Shown: in pieces, positions 44,110-56,044 of the stretch
Layout of the letters: the number at the start of each line of letters is the position of its first letter
Position numbering within the stretch: the first letter of the stretch is position 1
Assembly (NCBI GenBank): GCA_032716605.1
Contig: CM064485.1
Span: 34,578,561 to 34,642,560, forward strand
Length of the DNA stretch: 64,000 nt
Source of the DNA: Paralithodes platypus
Taxonomy: Eukaryota; Arthropoda; Malacostraca; Decapoda; Lithodidae
Direction of reading: 5' to 3'
Notes under the pieces: model-generated
The model's input: only the letters and a program-made list of their open reading frames with translations
Told to the model about the DNA's origin: nothing
The model's database searches: none
Made by a program: the position numbers and the translations under genes

Positions 44110-44589
44110 CCCTTAATTAGCGGCGAGCAACATAAGTCGAGTTAAAAAAAGCTGGACTATGTGGCGGCGCTCGACATAGGTCGAGTGGCAATTTCAGCAC
44201 GTAATGTGGCTGAGAGAGAGAGACAAGTGGTGGCAGGAGACTAGCGAGCGTATGACTGCTCCAGACCACCGCGGCGAACCTACTGACACAAATCTCAGCT
44301 CCCTCCTCCCTCTCTCACTCGCTACATACTCAATTATGTACCGAAAGTACCGAATTACCTGCTTTTTGCACTCGCGTTGCACGGTTATTGCAAGAAAACT
44401 ATCCATCATACAAGGATCGTTATGGTGTCATTCGAAAGCTCTGTTTATGCCCTTTCAGGGATAGGTACTTGTTTTACGTTCTGGGTCTTATTTAGGCATG
44501 AAAATGATCACGTAAACAGCCCTATTTTGGCTAAAAACACCCCGCTGTGCGGTACATATAAATAAACCGCATAGGCCGCTCGTAAGGTG
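44110..44589 (+). mobile_element. TTAA MITE family A, complete
   Basis: A 480-bp element between TTAA copies (44106-44109 and 44590-44593). Ends CCCTTAATTAGCGGCGAGC and GCCGCTCGTAAGGTG are imperfect inverted repeats. Inside are the GCACTCGCGTTGCACGG and GGCATGAAAATGATCACG blocks shared with the half copies at 10990-11248 and 11954-12282. No transposase is present; it is likely moved by a piggyBac-type enzyme. Confidence 0.88.
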
Positions 44590-44705
44590 TTAAAGACAGC
44601 GATACAAAAATAACACCCCGTTCTGACACTAAGGACCCAAGCCACACAACACACACACCCCCTCCTTCCCACACACCTCCTTCACCCACCTTACCTACAC
44701 CGATT

Positions 44706-45347
44706 TTGCGCATTGCCTCACTATATATTCCCAACCTACAACACCGCCCAAGAAAACCAAATAAAACCCAGACTCACATTCCCCCTTCATCCCCAGCCCT
44801 GTTGTCACGCGCGAATCCCCTTTCGGTTAGTAACCCATTCACCGCACTAAACAGACTTCCTGTCAATCCCACACACCTCACTCCGATCCCCACGGGGGAA
44901 AGCTACAAACCATTCATACGAAAGGTTAAAGTAAAGACCCCCACTGGACACTTGGCCCGTGTACCACACCCACACCAAGCCCGGGCAGCCGCCCGCCACA
45001 ACACAGAGGACACATTCTTACAGGTATACATTGACCTGCAAAAGAAACCTGACCGTCGCTCTCGTGTTTGGTGGAACTTTCTAAATACCCTGAAAATGAC
45101 CCACCATCACTATGCTTCTTTTAACTTCACCCTTGAGGCTCGAGGACGAGCCTATAATGAAGGAGAGGGAAGTAAAATGCCCCAGAACAAGAAGCTCACC
45201 ACAGAAGCCACGAGCGATCACCACACAGAAACACCCGGAAGAAAGGTCCACAGAACAAAAGGACCAGCTGACCGAGCCCGCCATTCCAGACAGGCCCAAG
45301 CCCGCAGGGCTAAACAGCTCCAGGACACACCCATTTACCTTTTCTAA
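44706..45347 (+). CDS. Gypsy third frame, part 2, running into the 3' LTR
   Basis: Frame 3 reads 213 residues, beginning upstream with Pro/Thr-rich sequence and then YKPFIRKVKVKTPTGHLARV, RRSRVWWNFLNTLKMTHHHY and FNFTLEARGRAYNEG before entering the LTR at 45178 (MPQNKKLTTEAT ...) and stopping at 45345-45347. The KVKTPTGHLARV ... VWWNFL segment looks like a structured domain, but I do not recognise it. Its last 57 codons are LTR sequence. The polypurine tract GAAGGAGAGGGAAGTAAAA is part of the coding sequence. Confidence 0.4.
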   Translation: MRIASLYIPNLQHRPRKPNKTQTHIPPSSPALLSRANPLSVSNPFTALNRLPVNPTHLTPIPTGESYKPFIRKVKVKTPTGHLARVPHPHQARAAARHNTEDTFLQVYIDLQKKPDRRSRVWWNFLNTLKMTHHHYASFNFTLEARGRAYNEGEGSKMPQNKKLTTEATSDHHTETPGRKVHRTKGPADRARHSRQAQARRAKQLQDTPIYLF

Positions 45348-48309
45348 ACTGACCATTTTCCACACCTCACGTACACTAACCCCCTCGTGTCCTACACTCC
45401 TAACTACAAAGATGATGAACAGGAATATACATTCATATTAAAAACACCCATGCCCTGTCCCGACGTTGAGCCAATGCCAACACATCAGACAGCCATAATT
45501 ATATCTATGTATGTTCTTACATCCGAGAAGTAGATGTTATATATCTTAGAAGTTAAAACACCCACGCTGTCCCTAGAGCTCGTATATCATTTTCCATGAC
45601 GAGTATAGATATATGTAACCCGTGCTCAGTCGCCCCTTGCATTGTTCCTCTAGTAACTAAGTCTATAATATTAACTGCCACCAGCATTGATGCGACATAG
45701 CGGCACTGTCCTTGTGTCGTATTGTGCCAAGTACAGATCAACCAGGTTTCATCACCTTATTAGGACGACGACTATAATGTCATCATTCATCGATGTATGC
45801 AATCCTTAGGTTAAGTATTTTTATCCGCCATTGTGTTCACCTTTTTCCATTTACTTTCCACAATTGTCATACGTCTTCCCCTTGCCTCCTTCGTATCCAC
45901 AGTCCACACTACGCAAATTTACTTCGTGTCTTACACCTCTTACCCCAACCAGAGATTATATAAGATAACCTGGTTACCAGTATCTGTCATAAGTACCCCG
46001 AAACAATAACTAAGTACCCCTACGAATTGCCGCTGTTGTTGGTATTTATATTTAATAGAAAACGCAGTTCCCAGGGCCAACTAATAGTATTCATAACCCT
46101 CGGACTGATCACATAACTCTATCTTTTCCAGACTCATATACCACCCCATAGTTGCATTCCCTGGTAGCATTTGGCTAACGTATTCTACTGCTTTTTCAAA
46201 CTTCCATATCAATTGTAGCCTAATGCCACCCCCACGCCCAGGGACCTTAGGGGCAAAATTTCCCTGTAGCCCTTGAACTCTCCCCCCCCTCTCATTAAGA
46301 CACCCGCGCTTCTCGACTCTTGTCCGACCTAGCCTCTCTCTCATACCTCTTGAAGATCCTTGAATTGTCCGTTACTAATGCTCTCCAACCTTTTATATAT
46401 ATACTCCTATCCAGCCTACCTTCACTTAGTAGGCCAGAACAACATTAGAACTTTACTAGCCCCTTGCATGCCATCTATTCTCTTACAACACATTCACAAC
46501 CCTGCACCCAATGGTCGTCGGTGCGAGGCTAGCCGCCCCGCCAGTAACTAACTTCTATTACCATACTTCCAGATAAATGTGGCAGAGTTAGCAACCCAGT
46601 CTCCACCACATCCAGCAAACCCTACAATTAACAACCAGCCGAGTAAAACCAGCTAGCTAAGGCACCTTCGGTTTTGGTATTAAAGACACCCACATCTGTC
46701 TCATACACAGAGGGTTATTACAAACACTGGTGATATGGCAAGCCCCTAGCCACAGCCGCCGGACGACTATCACAGAGAGAGGGCGCCCAGCTCCCCCTTT
46801 TTGCCCACCCCAGGAGGGAGACCCCCACCCCCGTGGAGGTATACCTGGCCCCTGTTTTGACTTTCGAGTCATTGCCAGGTAGCACAGGAATTCTTCCTAT
46901 CAATGAACTAACCATGAATGACTAACACCTTTACTAACCTCTATTAACTCACACTAAACCATTTACCTTTCTTGCATGCTCTGATCACTAAATTAGCACC
47001 TCAGCTATACCATAGAACAAAGATTGAACAATCTAGAGAGACGCTCCTATCACAGCTGTCCCCATCCTCCTCGCAAAGTAGATCCAGTCTCTCTCCCCTA
47101 AATACGTCCAGTATAGCCAAAATAGTACCTCTTACTAAGGCTCAGTTATATGAAAATATAAAGGCTTCCTATCGCCCTGTGCCACAACAGTAAATACCAT
47201 CTTACCTAGTCCCCATATCTATTGAGAGCTCAATTAAGTCCATAAGACTCGAGATCCCTACTGTCTACAGGGTCCAGAACCGAGCCTATAAATCTAACTC
47301 CCGCCCCCAGTCAAATCAGTTGAAAGCTAGACACCAACCAGTGGTCACTACCCTGCAGTTTACCTCTAGCTCTGCCCTTGTGTTGTTCCGGAGTTGAGAG
47401 ATTCCAGATCCGGCAGACTCCGTGGCAGAGAAGACTGATAGAAGCATCTGTCCATGTACAAGTCCTAACGTGCACCTTATAACCTTCACACAAATTCGTG
47501 GGTATATAAGTGTGTAGCCAGCAACGAACATCAAGAGATCCGACTTGAGAACTTCCTACATTTTGGACCATCTGGACGGCCGAGGAACCAGTCGTTAGCC
47601 CCCAACATCACCGGAAGCAAGATAACCAGGACCAGATCTACCCATACTATTCAAGATTCATGTTGCTAGTACTAAGTGTTATAGTACTAGCTTGATACTC
47701 ACTTATTAACTTTCTATAAAGTGGCTAAGACCTTGCCCAGTGTAATTCATATTTAACCATTCCATTTGGGACGTACTAAGCGATCAGTGCTCTTTAATTA
47801 ACAGGCGACCTTGACTCTCGTAATTACCTTATTCAGATATTAAAACTCTAGTGATATCTAACGTTCGCCCACTGATTTGTGTTCTACGTATTTCTGCCTT
47901 AACCCTCCAGCCCCGGGGGCTATAGCTTACGACTGTGCTCCGGTACCGGGTGTTTTGACGATCTTTGGCCTATGTTAACTACTCTGTAAGTCAATGAATA
48001 TGTCATGTAAAGTTGTGAATAAAAAAGAATAATGTTCCACAAACCTTCCTCTGTCGAATGGCGTTGAGTAGAGGTCTCTAGCCCCTCTGGTTGCATAATG
48101 GTGAGCGCGGGAAGACGAGTGCTTTTCGGCGGCAAATTCTTCCCGCGTTCGGACGCGTCGCCCCGGCCATGGCTACGACGCACCTAGCCGCTCGTCGCGC
48201 CAAAGTATTTATCTCCCTTAGACGATTTTAGTGTTTGATATTGAGAATGTGATGTTTATTTGATATTTTCTAGTTATTTTGAGGCCAATTATATAAAATA
48301 TGTTTATTA

Positions 48310-49180
48310 GGGTATCACTGTCACTGATATTGCTAATTTTTACTCGATACCGTACATTTTATTAGTAATTGAGGTAGCTTATTGTTGTATTAGGCACTGA
48401 TTATTCGTTATCACAGGTGTTATTATACTTTGGCCATCATATATTAGGTCTTGTGTCACTTTCACTTTGACAAATATGCTTTAGAGAGTGTCACTGTCAC
48501 TGATAATGCTAATTTTTACTCGATACCGTACATTTTATTAGTAATTGAGGTAGGTTATTGTTGTATTAGGCACTGATTATTCGTTATCACAGGTGTTTAT
48601 TATACTTTGGCCATCAAATATTAGGTCTTGTGTCACTTTCACTTTGACAAATATGCTTTAGAGAGTGTCACTGTCACTGATAATGCTCATTTTCACTCGA
48701 TACCGTACATTTTATTAGTAATTGAGGTAGCTTATTGTTGTATTAGGCACTGATTATTCGTTATCACAGGTGTTTATTATACTTTGGCCATCAAATATTA
48801 GGTCTTGTGTCACTTTCACTTTGACAAATATGCTTTAGAGAGTGTCACTGTCACTGATAATGCTCATTTTCACTCGATACCGTACATTTTATTAGTAATT
48901 GAGGTAGGTTATTGTTGTATTAGGCACTGATTATTCGTTATCACAGGTGTTTATTATACTTTGGCCATCAAATATTAGGTCTTGTGTCACTTTCACTTTG
49001 ACAAATATGCTTTAGAGAGTGTCACTATCACTGATAATGCTCATTTTCACTCGATACCGTACATTTTATTAGTAATTGAGGTAGGTTATTGTTGTATTAG
49101 GCACTGATTATTCGTTATCACAGGTGTTTATTATACTTTGGCCATCTAATATTAGGTCTTGTGTCACTTTCACTTAGTTA
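48310..49180. repeat. 178-bp subterminal tandem repeat of the piggyBac element
   Basis: Five units containing GTCACTGTCACTGATAATGC, CTCGATACCGTACATTTTAT and TATTAGGTCTTGTGTCACTT start near 48314, 48490, 48668, 48846 and 49022. They are nearly identical. They lie 0.4 kb inside the left terminal repeat and downstream of the transposase gene, where binding sites or spacing sequence could be needed. Confidence 0.88.
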
Positions 49181-49444
49181 TATGATTTGTAAACGTTTGA
49201 TATACAATTTATTGTGTCTTTTTTCACTGATTTATATATTTCTATAGGTTCTAATCATATGAATGTCACTTGGTATATACATATGTGTCACTTTCACATA
49301 TTATTATGGTGTAATTGTATTTGTATCAATGTTCTCATAATACATGACTTTTGTATTACAATACATTGGTTTTCTTCCACTTTTTGCCTATATATAATTA
49401 TAGTGTACATATTGTCATTTTATTTGGCAATTTCAGTATGATTA

Positions 49445-52316
49445 TTAGAACTCCAGCTTGGAGTGGTAATCAAAGAAGCAATCTACAGCACAGAGTGCCA
49501 CCTTGCACTCCACACACTCCAGGGTTGACTTTTTACCTGACCTCGGCTTCACCCTGCTGTTGTAGCAGACATGGCACCGCTTCTGCTGTGTTCTTCCGGA
49601 TTCATTCTGAGGCAGGGAACCAAGCCTGTGCCTAATCAAGTATTGAGCAGACTGCAAGCGGTCAATAACGGCGGGCCCAGGATGTGCCACTGCCCTCTGT
49701 GGCATAGCATACTTCTCCAGGAGCTCCGTCAACACCTGCTTTTGGAACCTCCGCAGGCTATTGAACTTCATGGGTGTGTTCACATTCCGAAGCTTGTATA
49801 TGTTGTAGGCATTCAGAACTGACATGTCCACCATATGCAGAAAGAACTTTTTGTACCATCTGCACGAGGTACGCAGGCAGTCAATGAAGCCTATCTGCAT
49901 GTCGGACTTGTCCACCAGCCTCATGTTGATGTTGTAGTCCAGGACAGCATCGGGCTTGGTCACCCTGGCCTGGGTGCGGCGATCCACCTTGCCAGTCTCC
50001 ACCATTTCCCCCTTGTGGATGGTGGTCAGGAGGTTGACCTTCCGCTGGTCGTGCCAGTGGATAGCCAGAATGAGCCCCGACTTCTTCTTGAACACATCAC
50101 CTTTTTTGGTCTTTGGAGGGAAAGGTGGCATGCCCTTCCTTTTCCCTCATACTGTGCCTACAGTCCCCGTCTTGCGCTCATGCAGGTACTGTGAGAGAGT
50201 GGGGGACGTGTAATAATTGTCCGTGTAGAGGACGTGATTCTTATGAAAGTAGCGGTCCATCATGGCTTGCACCACTGCTCCGCCAAAGCCAATGAGGGGG
50301 TCCACAAGCAAGTCCCCTTCCTTCCCGCTGTAGACCAGGAAGTCCAGGACATAGCCAGTTTGGCAGTCGCACAGCACAAAGAATTTTATGCCAAAGCGGT
50401 CTTTTTGAGGGGATGTACTGCCGGAAGCTGAGTTTTCCCCGGAACAGCACAAGAGACTCGTCAATGACGACCTTGCGGAAGGGCTTGAAGTAGGAGGTGA
50501 AGCGTTCTCGCATCATCTCATACAACGTCCTAATCTTCCACAGCTTGTCTGGGAGGTGGACGTCAAGGTTGGTGACAAGATGGAGCGCTGCGAGGATATC
50601 AAGGTACCGGTCGCGAGACATATATTTCCCGAAGGCAGGGGTGGATATCAGATCATTGGTGATCCAATAGTCAGGCAACCTATGCTTCTTGACATAAGGC
50701 ATTAGCATGGTGAGTGCCAGGAACACCATGAACTCTTTATGAGTCACTGGGGTCCACTGCCTCATGTGGCCCTTGGTCACCTTTCCCAAAAAGTGGACCT
50801 GGAATTGGTGCTGCTTATTTGTCTCTTTGACAACATAGCCTACCACCTCCTCATCAAAGAAGGCCTCAAACAGTTCGTGTGGTGGAGCATTGGGGCCTGC
50901 AGGAAAATTGGGGGTAACGCCTGAACCCTCCAGTACCTCATCAAAAGCTGGCACATCAGGGTTGTATGCATCCTCATCAACTACGTCTTGCCACTGAAAA
51001 ACGTAGAATGGGTCTTGTCTACGCTGACGAGGAGCTCCAGCTGGTGGCCCAGCACGCCCACGGCCAACTCGGGAGGCGCGCGCCCTAGGGCGGCGAGGGC
51101 GGCGGCCAGGGCGGTGGGCAGCACGACGCCGGGCCAAGCGGATGGGTCGAGGGTCGTCGATGTCCATATAGTCATCGTCAGAGTGGTCATCTTGCCCTGA
51201 CGGTGGACCTATGTAATCATGGCCAGAGTCTTGAGAGAGGTGCCCTTCATCATCAGTGGCCCCCACATAATCTGGTGGGGAACCAGTGATGCGTGGGCGG
51301 CGTGCGGGAGGGTGAGGTGGGGAAGGAGTGGCAGGTGAGGCTGTGTCCCCCCGAGGTCCCGGGCTCCTTGGCCTGCGACGAGTGACAGAAAGCAATGTTT
51401 CACTGTCACTAGGCCCAGGTATTGGTGATGCGAGCTCAAAGACTTCTTCAGGAAGACATGTTGAAGGCGGGAGAGGTGGGGAGGACCGTGGGGAAAGTTG
51501 CGGGGATGTATGGCTGGGGCCGGCTGGGGTGGACGCCGCGGGAGCCTCGAACAAAACTCTCTTACTTTTCTTAATTTTCTTGGTATATTTCCTACCTTTC
51601 CCCTTTTCGGCAGCAGTATGTCTCCTGTCGGGGGACCTAGGAGGCAAATAGGCCGAAAGTGTGGGGTCCTCAACCCTTGGCAATGGTGGGGGTGGTGGGG
51701 AAGAATGCGGGGCATCCGGGTCATCTTGGGTGGCGTGGGTAGATAAGGGAGACAATGGCGGACGAGAAGGGTCACCACGCTGACCCTCACTCACAGCCTC
51801 ATCCTCACCAAGTAGTTTTGCTTGTTCCCTAGCTGCCGCGGCCGCCTTCTCAAGTATTTTCTGCTTATACAAATGTAGCTTGAAAGGCGATTTACCTGGG
51901 GAAGGGCTTGGCGTCGTGTCACTTAAGCGAAATTTGGTGAGTGACCTTGAACTCTCCCACTCGCTCACTCTCTCAAGTTCACTGTCTTTAGGTAAACCAG
52001 CTTCCTCAACAACTGGTACATCACCTTCATCACTCTCATCACTGTCATGTTCTCTCGCAAATCCCAGGAATTGCTCTTCTTTATCACTCTCATGGCCATA
52101 ATCACTCGACTTATAATTACTGGAGTCGTCACTGACTTCATCATCAACATTATGCTTGGCATCAGCTCGCTCATAAAGTCTCAATGTCGTCTCAATATCT
52201 CCGGGAGATAACACATTTAGGCGATAGCGTCGGGGTAAGGCGCGACGAACAAGCAAGGGCGTCGTAGGAAGCACGGTATCGGACACAGCGGAATCACTAT
52301 TTGGCGTACTGTCCAT
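49445..52316 (-). pseudogene. piggyBac transposase with long N-terminal extension
   Basis: Reading on the minus strand from M-D-S-T-P-N (CAT at 52314-52316), the first about 420 residues are low-complexity: acidic (DSDESDEGDVPVVEE), Pro/Ser-rich, then Arg-rich (RRAAHRPGRRPRRPRARAS). The transposase domain starts at DPFYVFQWQDV. Catalytic Asp candidates are all present: VVIDESLVLF, VLYTDNYYTSP and VDKSDMQIGF. The C-terminus is a cysteine-rich domain (CHVCYNSR ... CVECKVALCAVDCF). One frameshift in an A run near 50405 and one TGA at 50147-50149 (probably from Arg CGA) disable this copy. It would cut and rejoin DNA at TTAA in the nucleus. Upstream frame to 52487 exists but the ATG at 52316 starts after a run unlike protein. 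Confidence 0.92.
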
Positions 52317-52991
52317 GATGGCGTCGGGGTAGATACTGTTGCTGTGGCGTAGTTTACGCCTGGTGGCGCCACCTACCGTCCCACGATACCGAAAATGTAC
52401 GCGCGGCATTCGAAAGCACGCATGCAAGCAATGGGCGTTCAAGAGCCCTTCCGGGTTGCGCGGGCCGAGGTTGTTATGGGCGTTCAAGAGCCCATCCGGG
52501 TTGGAGGGGTTAAGAATATCAAACTTAGTTCAGTACCCCCATGAGGTTACTAGAGATTTCCGTGTTCTACAATATACGCGTGTCTAATCCTAACTGTGAG
52601 CTGCTACTTGGGCACGCGACCAGCCAGCAAGAGGTCAAATCAGTGACATTGAATTATACAAATATATTGAGGTCTTCCAGTAAAATAAAAACTTGCTAAT
52701 TAAACCCGTGATCAGAAGAATATACCTGAACGTTGGAAGTGGGAGACTAGGCTCCATCCAGATCCGCTAATGCTAGCAGTTCCCTTCTATCATTTGTTTT
52801 GTGCGAATATAACTATCTTTCTATGCTCTTTATTTCTTTATTTCAATAAACGTGAACTTGTGTCGTGTTACCGTGTGTTTATTTTGTGTTCTCTATTCCT
52901 CATACCTTGTATTGTGCATGCAGCCTTCTATACCCAGTCATTCAGAACTCACATTACCCAAGTTAAACCTGTAGAAAAACAGGGCATAACA

Positions 52992-53904
52992 ATTTTACCA
53001 ATCTACAATAGGCCTAGTCTATTCGCTGTAAGTAGGCAAGAAATCATGACCTAGGCTATAACCTCTGTAACTAAAAAACAACTAGGCCTAGAGTGATCAA
53101 GCTAATATGTGACTGAAATTATATGTCGACCATTTGGGAAGAGTCAGTCAAGGAATAGGGAAAAATGTTATTTTAATACCACAAATTTTCAGAGTGTTTT
53201 TTATAAACAAAATTGTTAATTTGCATCAATATATAGTGTTTGTAATTAATTAGAAATCTCGGGAAAACCTATTTTCCCCATTAGGCCTATCGATCGATGT
53301 TGAGACACGTCCCTCCCCCCGATAGTGATTTGAAAAGACATTAGCCTAACCTAACAACCTTACCTAACCTAACCTAGTATTATGGGTGGGGGCTCCTGCC
53401 CCCACACCCCCACTGGTTGTGTACTAATCCCTTAGTTAATAAAACAAAAAAAATTGGATGTCTATTATACGAAGGTGAAAGTCGATGAAGTCTACGGTGT
53501 TTACTGTGCAATCTTCAGCTTTGATTGTACATTGATAACGGGAAAGTACCGATTGACAACCTTGTTACGAAAATTAAATTTTAGTACCATACTTTTATAT
53601 TAAGTTTTTCCGAGGGTTTAACAAATTTTCATATGACCTTTAGAGCTATCGATAACTGGAAGTACCGTATTGACAACCTTGTTACGATTTTTTTTTTAGT
53701 ACCATACTTTTTTATTAGGTTTTGCCGAGGGTTAAAACAAATTTTCTTATGATCTTTAGAGCATATAGATTCAATATTTATCTTCAAATATATCACAAAA
53801 ATTTGTGGTATTAAAATAACATTGAACCAGGAATAGACTAGATGTGGAAATTTGCAGCCAATTTGCTCTAGCCCTATTTGATATACAGAGGTTAGAGGTC
53901 ATTG
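52992..53904. other. Spacer with CCTAAC motifs and a local duplication
   Basis: At 53340-53410 CATTAGCCTAACCTAACAAC and TATTATGGGTGGGGG form a repeat seen again at 54775-54840 and reversed at 60225-60305. At 53545-53765 a segment of about 105 bp (TTGACAACCTTGTTACGA ... GAGGGTTWAACAAATTTTC) is tandemly doubled. No gene is seen. Confidence 0.6.
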
Positions 53905-54420
53905 TTGAGGCCCCCCCCCCTCAGGACATATTGTCATCATCTTATATATTGCCAGCAGGGGGTAAATAACCGAAAAAAAAATCGCCGTCAAAATAGACGC
54001 GAACTTAACCACGGCGATCGACACATGTAAACATAGCGGTGGAGCGGCGACGAAAGCTTGCCATCATGTTCCCGTCCATTTTGATTGCCGTTGGATACAA
54101 TAATATGTTGAGGGGGGCAAATAGGCCTAACCAAACTGCGGCGATCGACCATGTAAACATGACGGCGGCGGCGGCGGTGGACGCTTGCGATCATGTTCCC
54201 GTCTATTTTGACTGCCATTGGATACAATAATATGTTGAGGGAAGGGCTTCGCGGGATTTTTTTTGGTTGTTTGCCCCCCTACTGGCAATATATATGATGA
54301 TAACATGTCATGGGGGGTGAGGGGGGGCTTTCAACATATTATTGTATCGAATGGCATTCAAAATAGACAGGAACATTATCCCAAGCGTCCAACGCCGACA
54401 CCGCCGCGGCTGCTGAAGAA
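53905..54420. repeat. GGATACAATAATATGTTGAG foldback family, fragments
   Basis: Alternating direct and inverted pieces of one family (CGCCGTCAAAATAGACGCGAA, GCTTGCCATCATGTTCCCGT, GGATACAATAATATGTTGAG). Other copies lie at 57955-58090, 58465-58635, 59700-59905 and at both ends of 60487-62056. The small frames here, such as 54263-54571, are translations of the repeat. Confidence 0.75.
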
Positions 54421-54845
54421 CAAGGAAATTAGCAATAGGTTTCATTGTGAACTGGAGGAAATTAATAGAAATAAGGAAGCTAGGCCTAGCGATGTAAATA
54501 GTCAATGGAATTTCCTTAATAATGACAATTATATGTATAGGTATAAAGTAAAAACAATATATTTTACATAATTTATTGCATGTCTTACATATTTAAACAA
54601 ATATATATTAAAAATAGTTTAACCACACCACTGAGTTCCCCGCAAAATACTCTAATAGGGCTGTCCATCAAGATGGACAACCAATCAACACATGATAGGT
54701 AGGGAAGGGCAGGTTAACAACGGCGATCGACAAATGTAAACATGACGACCGTACACTCGGAAACTACATCCATCCCCATTAGCCTAACCTAACAACCTTA
54801 CCTAACCTATCCTAGTATTATGGGTGGAGGCTGCCACCCCCTAGA

Positions 54846-55050
54846 CCCAGTACGTTGGATACAAAACTAACCCTCATGTAACACCTAGTATATGTCCCTA
54901 GTACCCAGTACGTGGGATACCAAGCTAACCCTCACGGAACACCTAGTATATGTCCCTAGTACCTAGTATTTGGGATACAATACTAACCCTTACATAACAC
55001 CTAGTATATGTCCCTAGTACCCAGTACGTGGGATACAAAACTAACCTTCA
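54846..55050. repeat. 58-bp minisatellite, array 1
   Basis: CCTAGTATATGTCCCTAGTA recurs at 54884, 54942 and 55000, period 58 bp, with GGGATACAAAACTAACCCT between. Two further units lie at 56045-56185. Confidence 0.85.
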
Positions 55051-55059
55051 CCTAGCATA

Positions 55060-55200
55060 TGTCCCTCACTCAGTACACCTTTCACCCTCACTACCGTTCG
55101 TGAGTCTTCATACATCTTCATTATCACACGCACCAGCCACTCCTCTACGCCAAATTTTCTCCTAGCCTACTGCACAACTTCTTACTTTCAGTAGAGACGT
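55060..55200 (-). pseudogene. Non-LTR reverse transcriptase fragment a
   Basis: On the minus strand this reads RRKFGVEEWLVRVIMKMY, then EDSRTVVRVKGVLSE, the segment just before the catalytic box in RTE-like reverse transcriptases. The same segment recurs at 56405-56530 and 56815-56890. It is a short fragment next to the 58-bp array. Confidence 0.6.
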
Positions 55201-56044
55201 GATTTTCCGGGCCCGTCGCAAGACCACCGTCTCAACCGAGCCGTCGCAATATCATCACAGGACAGGAAAAACAACACAGGCTTGATCCAAGCCAGTACAC
55301 ATCTTACAAATATATATCGTAGGCTAGGCTATACAACTTCCATTTCATCGGAATAACATTCACCGCCAATTTAATTATCATAAGGATTATATAAATGCAA
55401 TTCTGATATGAAAAAACAATCGGTAAATAGCATAGCCTAGGCCTAGTCAAAGCTGGGGTTTGTTGTTGTTTCGTGGACAACATTTAACCAAGCGTACTGT
55501 CCCACATTAATTTATTATCAACAATTGGATATACGTTACTGTGGGCTCTTATTACTCTACTTCCTAATAATAGGCAAGTAAATTATAACATAATGTTTGG
55601 CTAAACAAATATACCAAAATAAATTAGAATGGAGAAACAGTAAGTTGAGTGAGATGTTTCAGCTTGCCGTCAACCCAGCTCCGGAGCTCTCTTGCCGTCA
55701 CAAGAGAATATTGGTGTCTCGCTTGCTAAAGGTGGGCTTGCGACGGGACCAGAAAAACAGTTTTTCGAGTAGATCTTGCGACGGTGGTCTTGAGACGGGA
55801 CCGGAAAAACACCTCTTAGATATCTTTCCTGCAGCTGCCTGACTATGAAGTTATCATACCTTCAAAGACTCTCTCACACTCACATCATGACTTGGCCAAG
55901 CATTTTCAGGTCTCTTATAGCAGTTGCAAGGGGAGCCTAACTCCGAAATCACTAGATAGTGCCTCCAGAACCATAAAAAAGAGGAGAGGGCTTAATTAAC
56001 ACACTTCCGTGTTGGACTCCGACGCGAACTGAAAACTCATCACT
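55201..56044. other. Spacer with inverted and direct duplications
   Basis: GATTTTCCGGGCCCGTCGCAAGACCACCGT-type sequence at 55200-55250 recurs inverted at 55735-55815 (CTTGCGACGGTGGTCTTGAG). The segment 55855-56040 duplicates 56635-56830 and belongs to the non-LTR remnant. The 81-codon frame at 55597 has no recognised domain. Confidence 0.5.

Larger units (their letters stand above)
47903..52509 (-). mobile_element. piggyBac-superfamily transposon, complete
   Basis: A 4,607-bp insertion flanked by TTAA (47899-47902 and 52510-52513); the 5' LTR of the host Gypsy element has a single TTAA at the corresponding place (about 38078) and is a perfect empty site. Terminal inverted repeats are short: CCCTCCAGCCCCGGG at one end against CCCCTCCAACCCGGA from the other. 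It carries one transposase gene on the minus strand and a five-fold subterminal repeat near its left end. Confidence 0.95.
35361..52991 (+). mobile_element. Ty3/Gypsy-type retrotransposon with about 3.2-kb LTRs
   Basis: The LTRs run TGCCCCAG ... GGCATAACA (35361-38557 and 45178-52991). Removing the piggyBac insertion gives a 3' LTR of about 3,203 bp against 3,197 bp for the 5' LTR; roughly two dozen differences are visible. Internal order: gag, protease, reverse transcriptase, RNase H, integrase, third frame, polypurine tract. A simple target duplication is not evident (GAAAA at left, ATTTT at right). Frameshifts and stops inactivate it. Confidence 0.92.
45178..52991 (+). repeat. 3' LTR of the Gypsy element, split by piggyBac
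   Basis: Left part 45178-47902, right part 52514-52991, joined at TTAA in the same order as 35361-38557. The polypurine tract GGAGAGGGAAGTAAAA lies directly before it. Small differences from the 5' LTR include a 7-base insertion near 47007 and length changes in C and TA runs. The right part carries the AATAAA signal at about 52845. Confidence 0.92.

Noticed and set aside
48310..49180. Regular repeats resembling a CRISPR-like array
   Set aside because: Repeats are 178-bp head-to-tail units without unique spacers and lie inside a piggyBac element.
49571..51746. Plus-strand frames of 60-120 codons across the piggyBac gene
   Set aside because: Shadows of the minus-strand transposase, which has the catalytic motifs.
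53340..53385. CCTAACCTAAC tracts as telomere
   Set aside because: Short, irregular and part of a dispersed repeat with copies at 54780 and 60280; not a terminal array.
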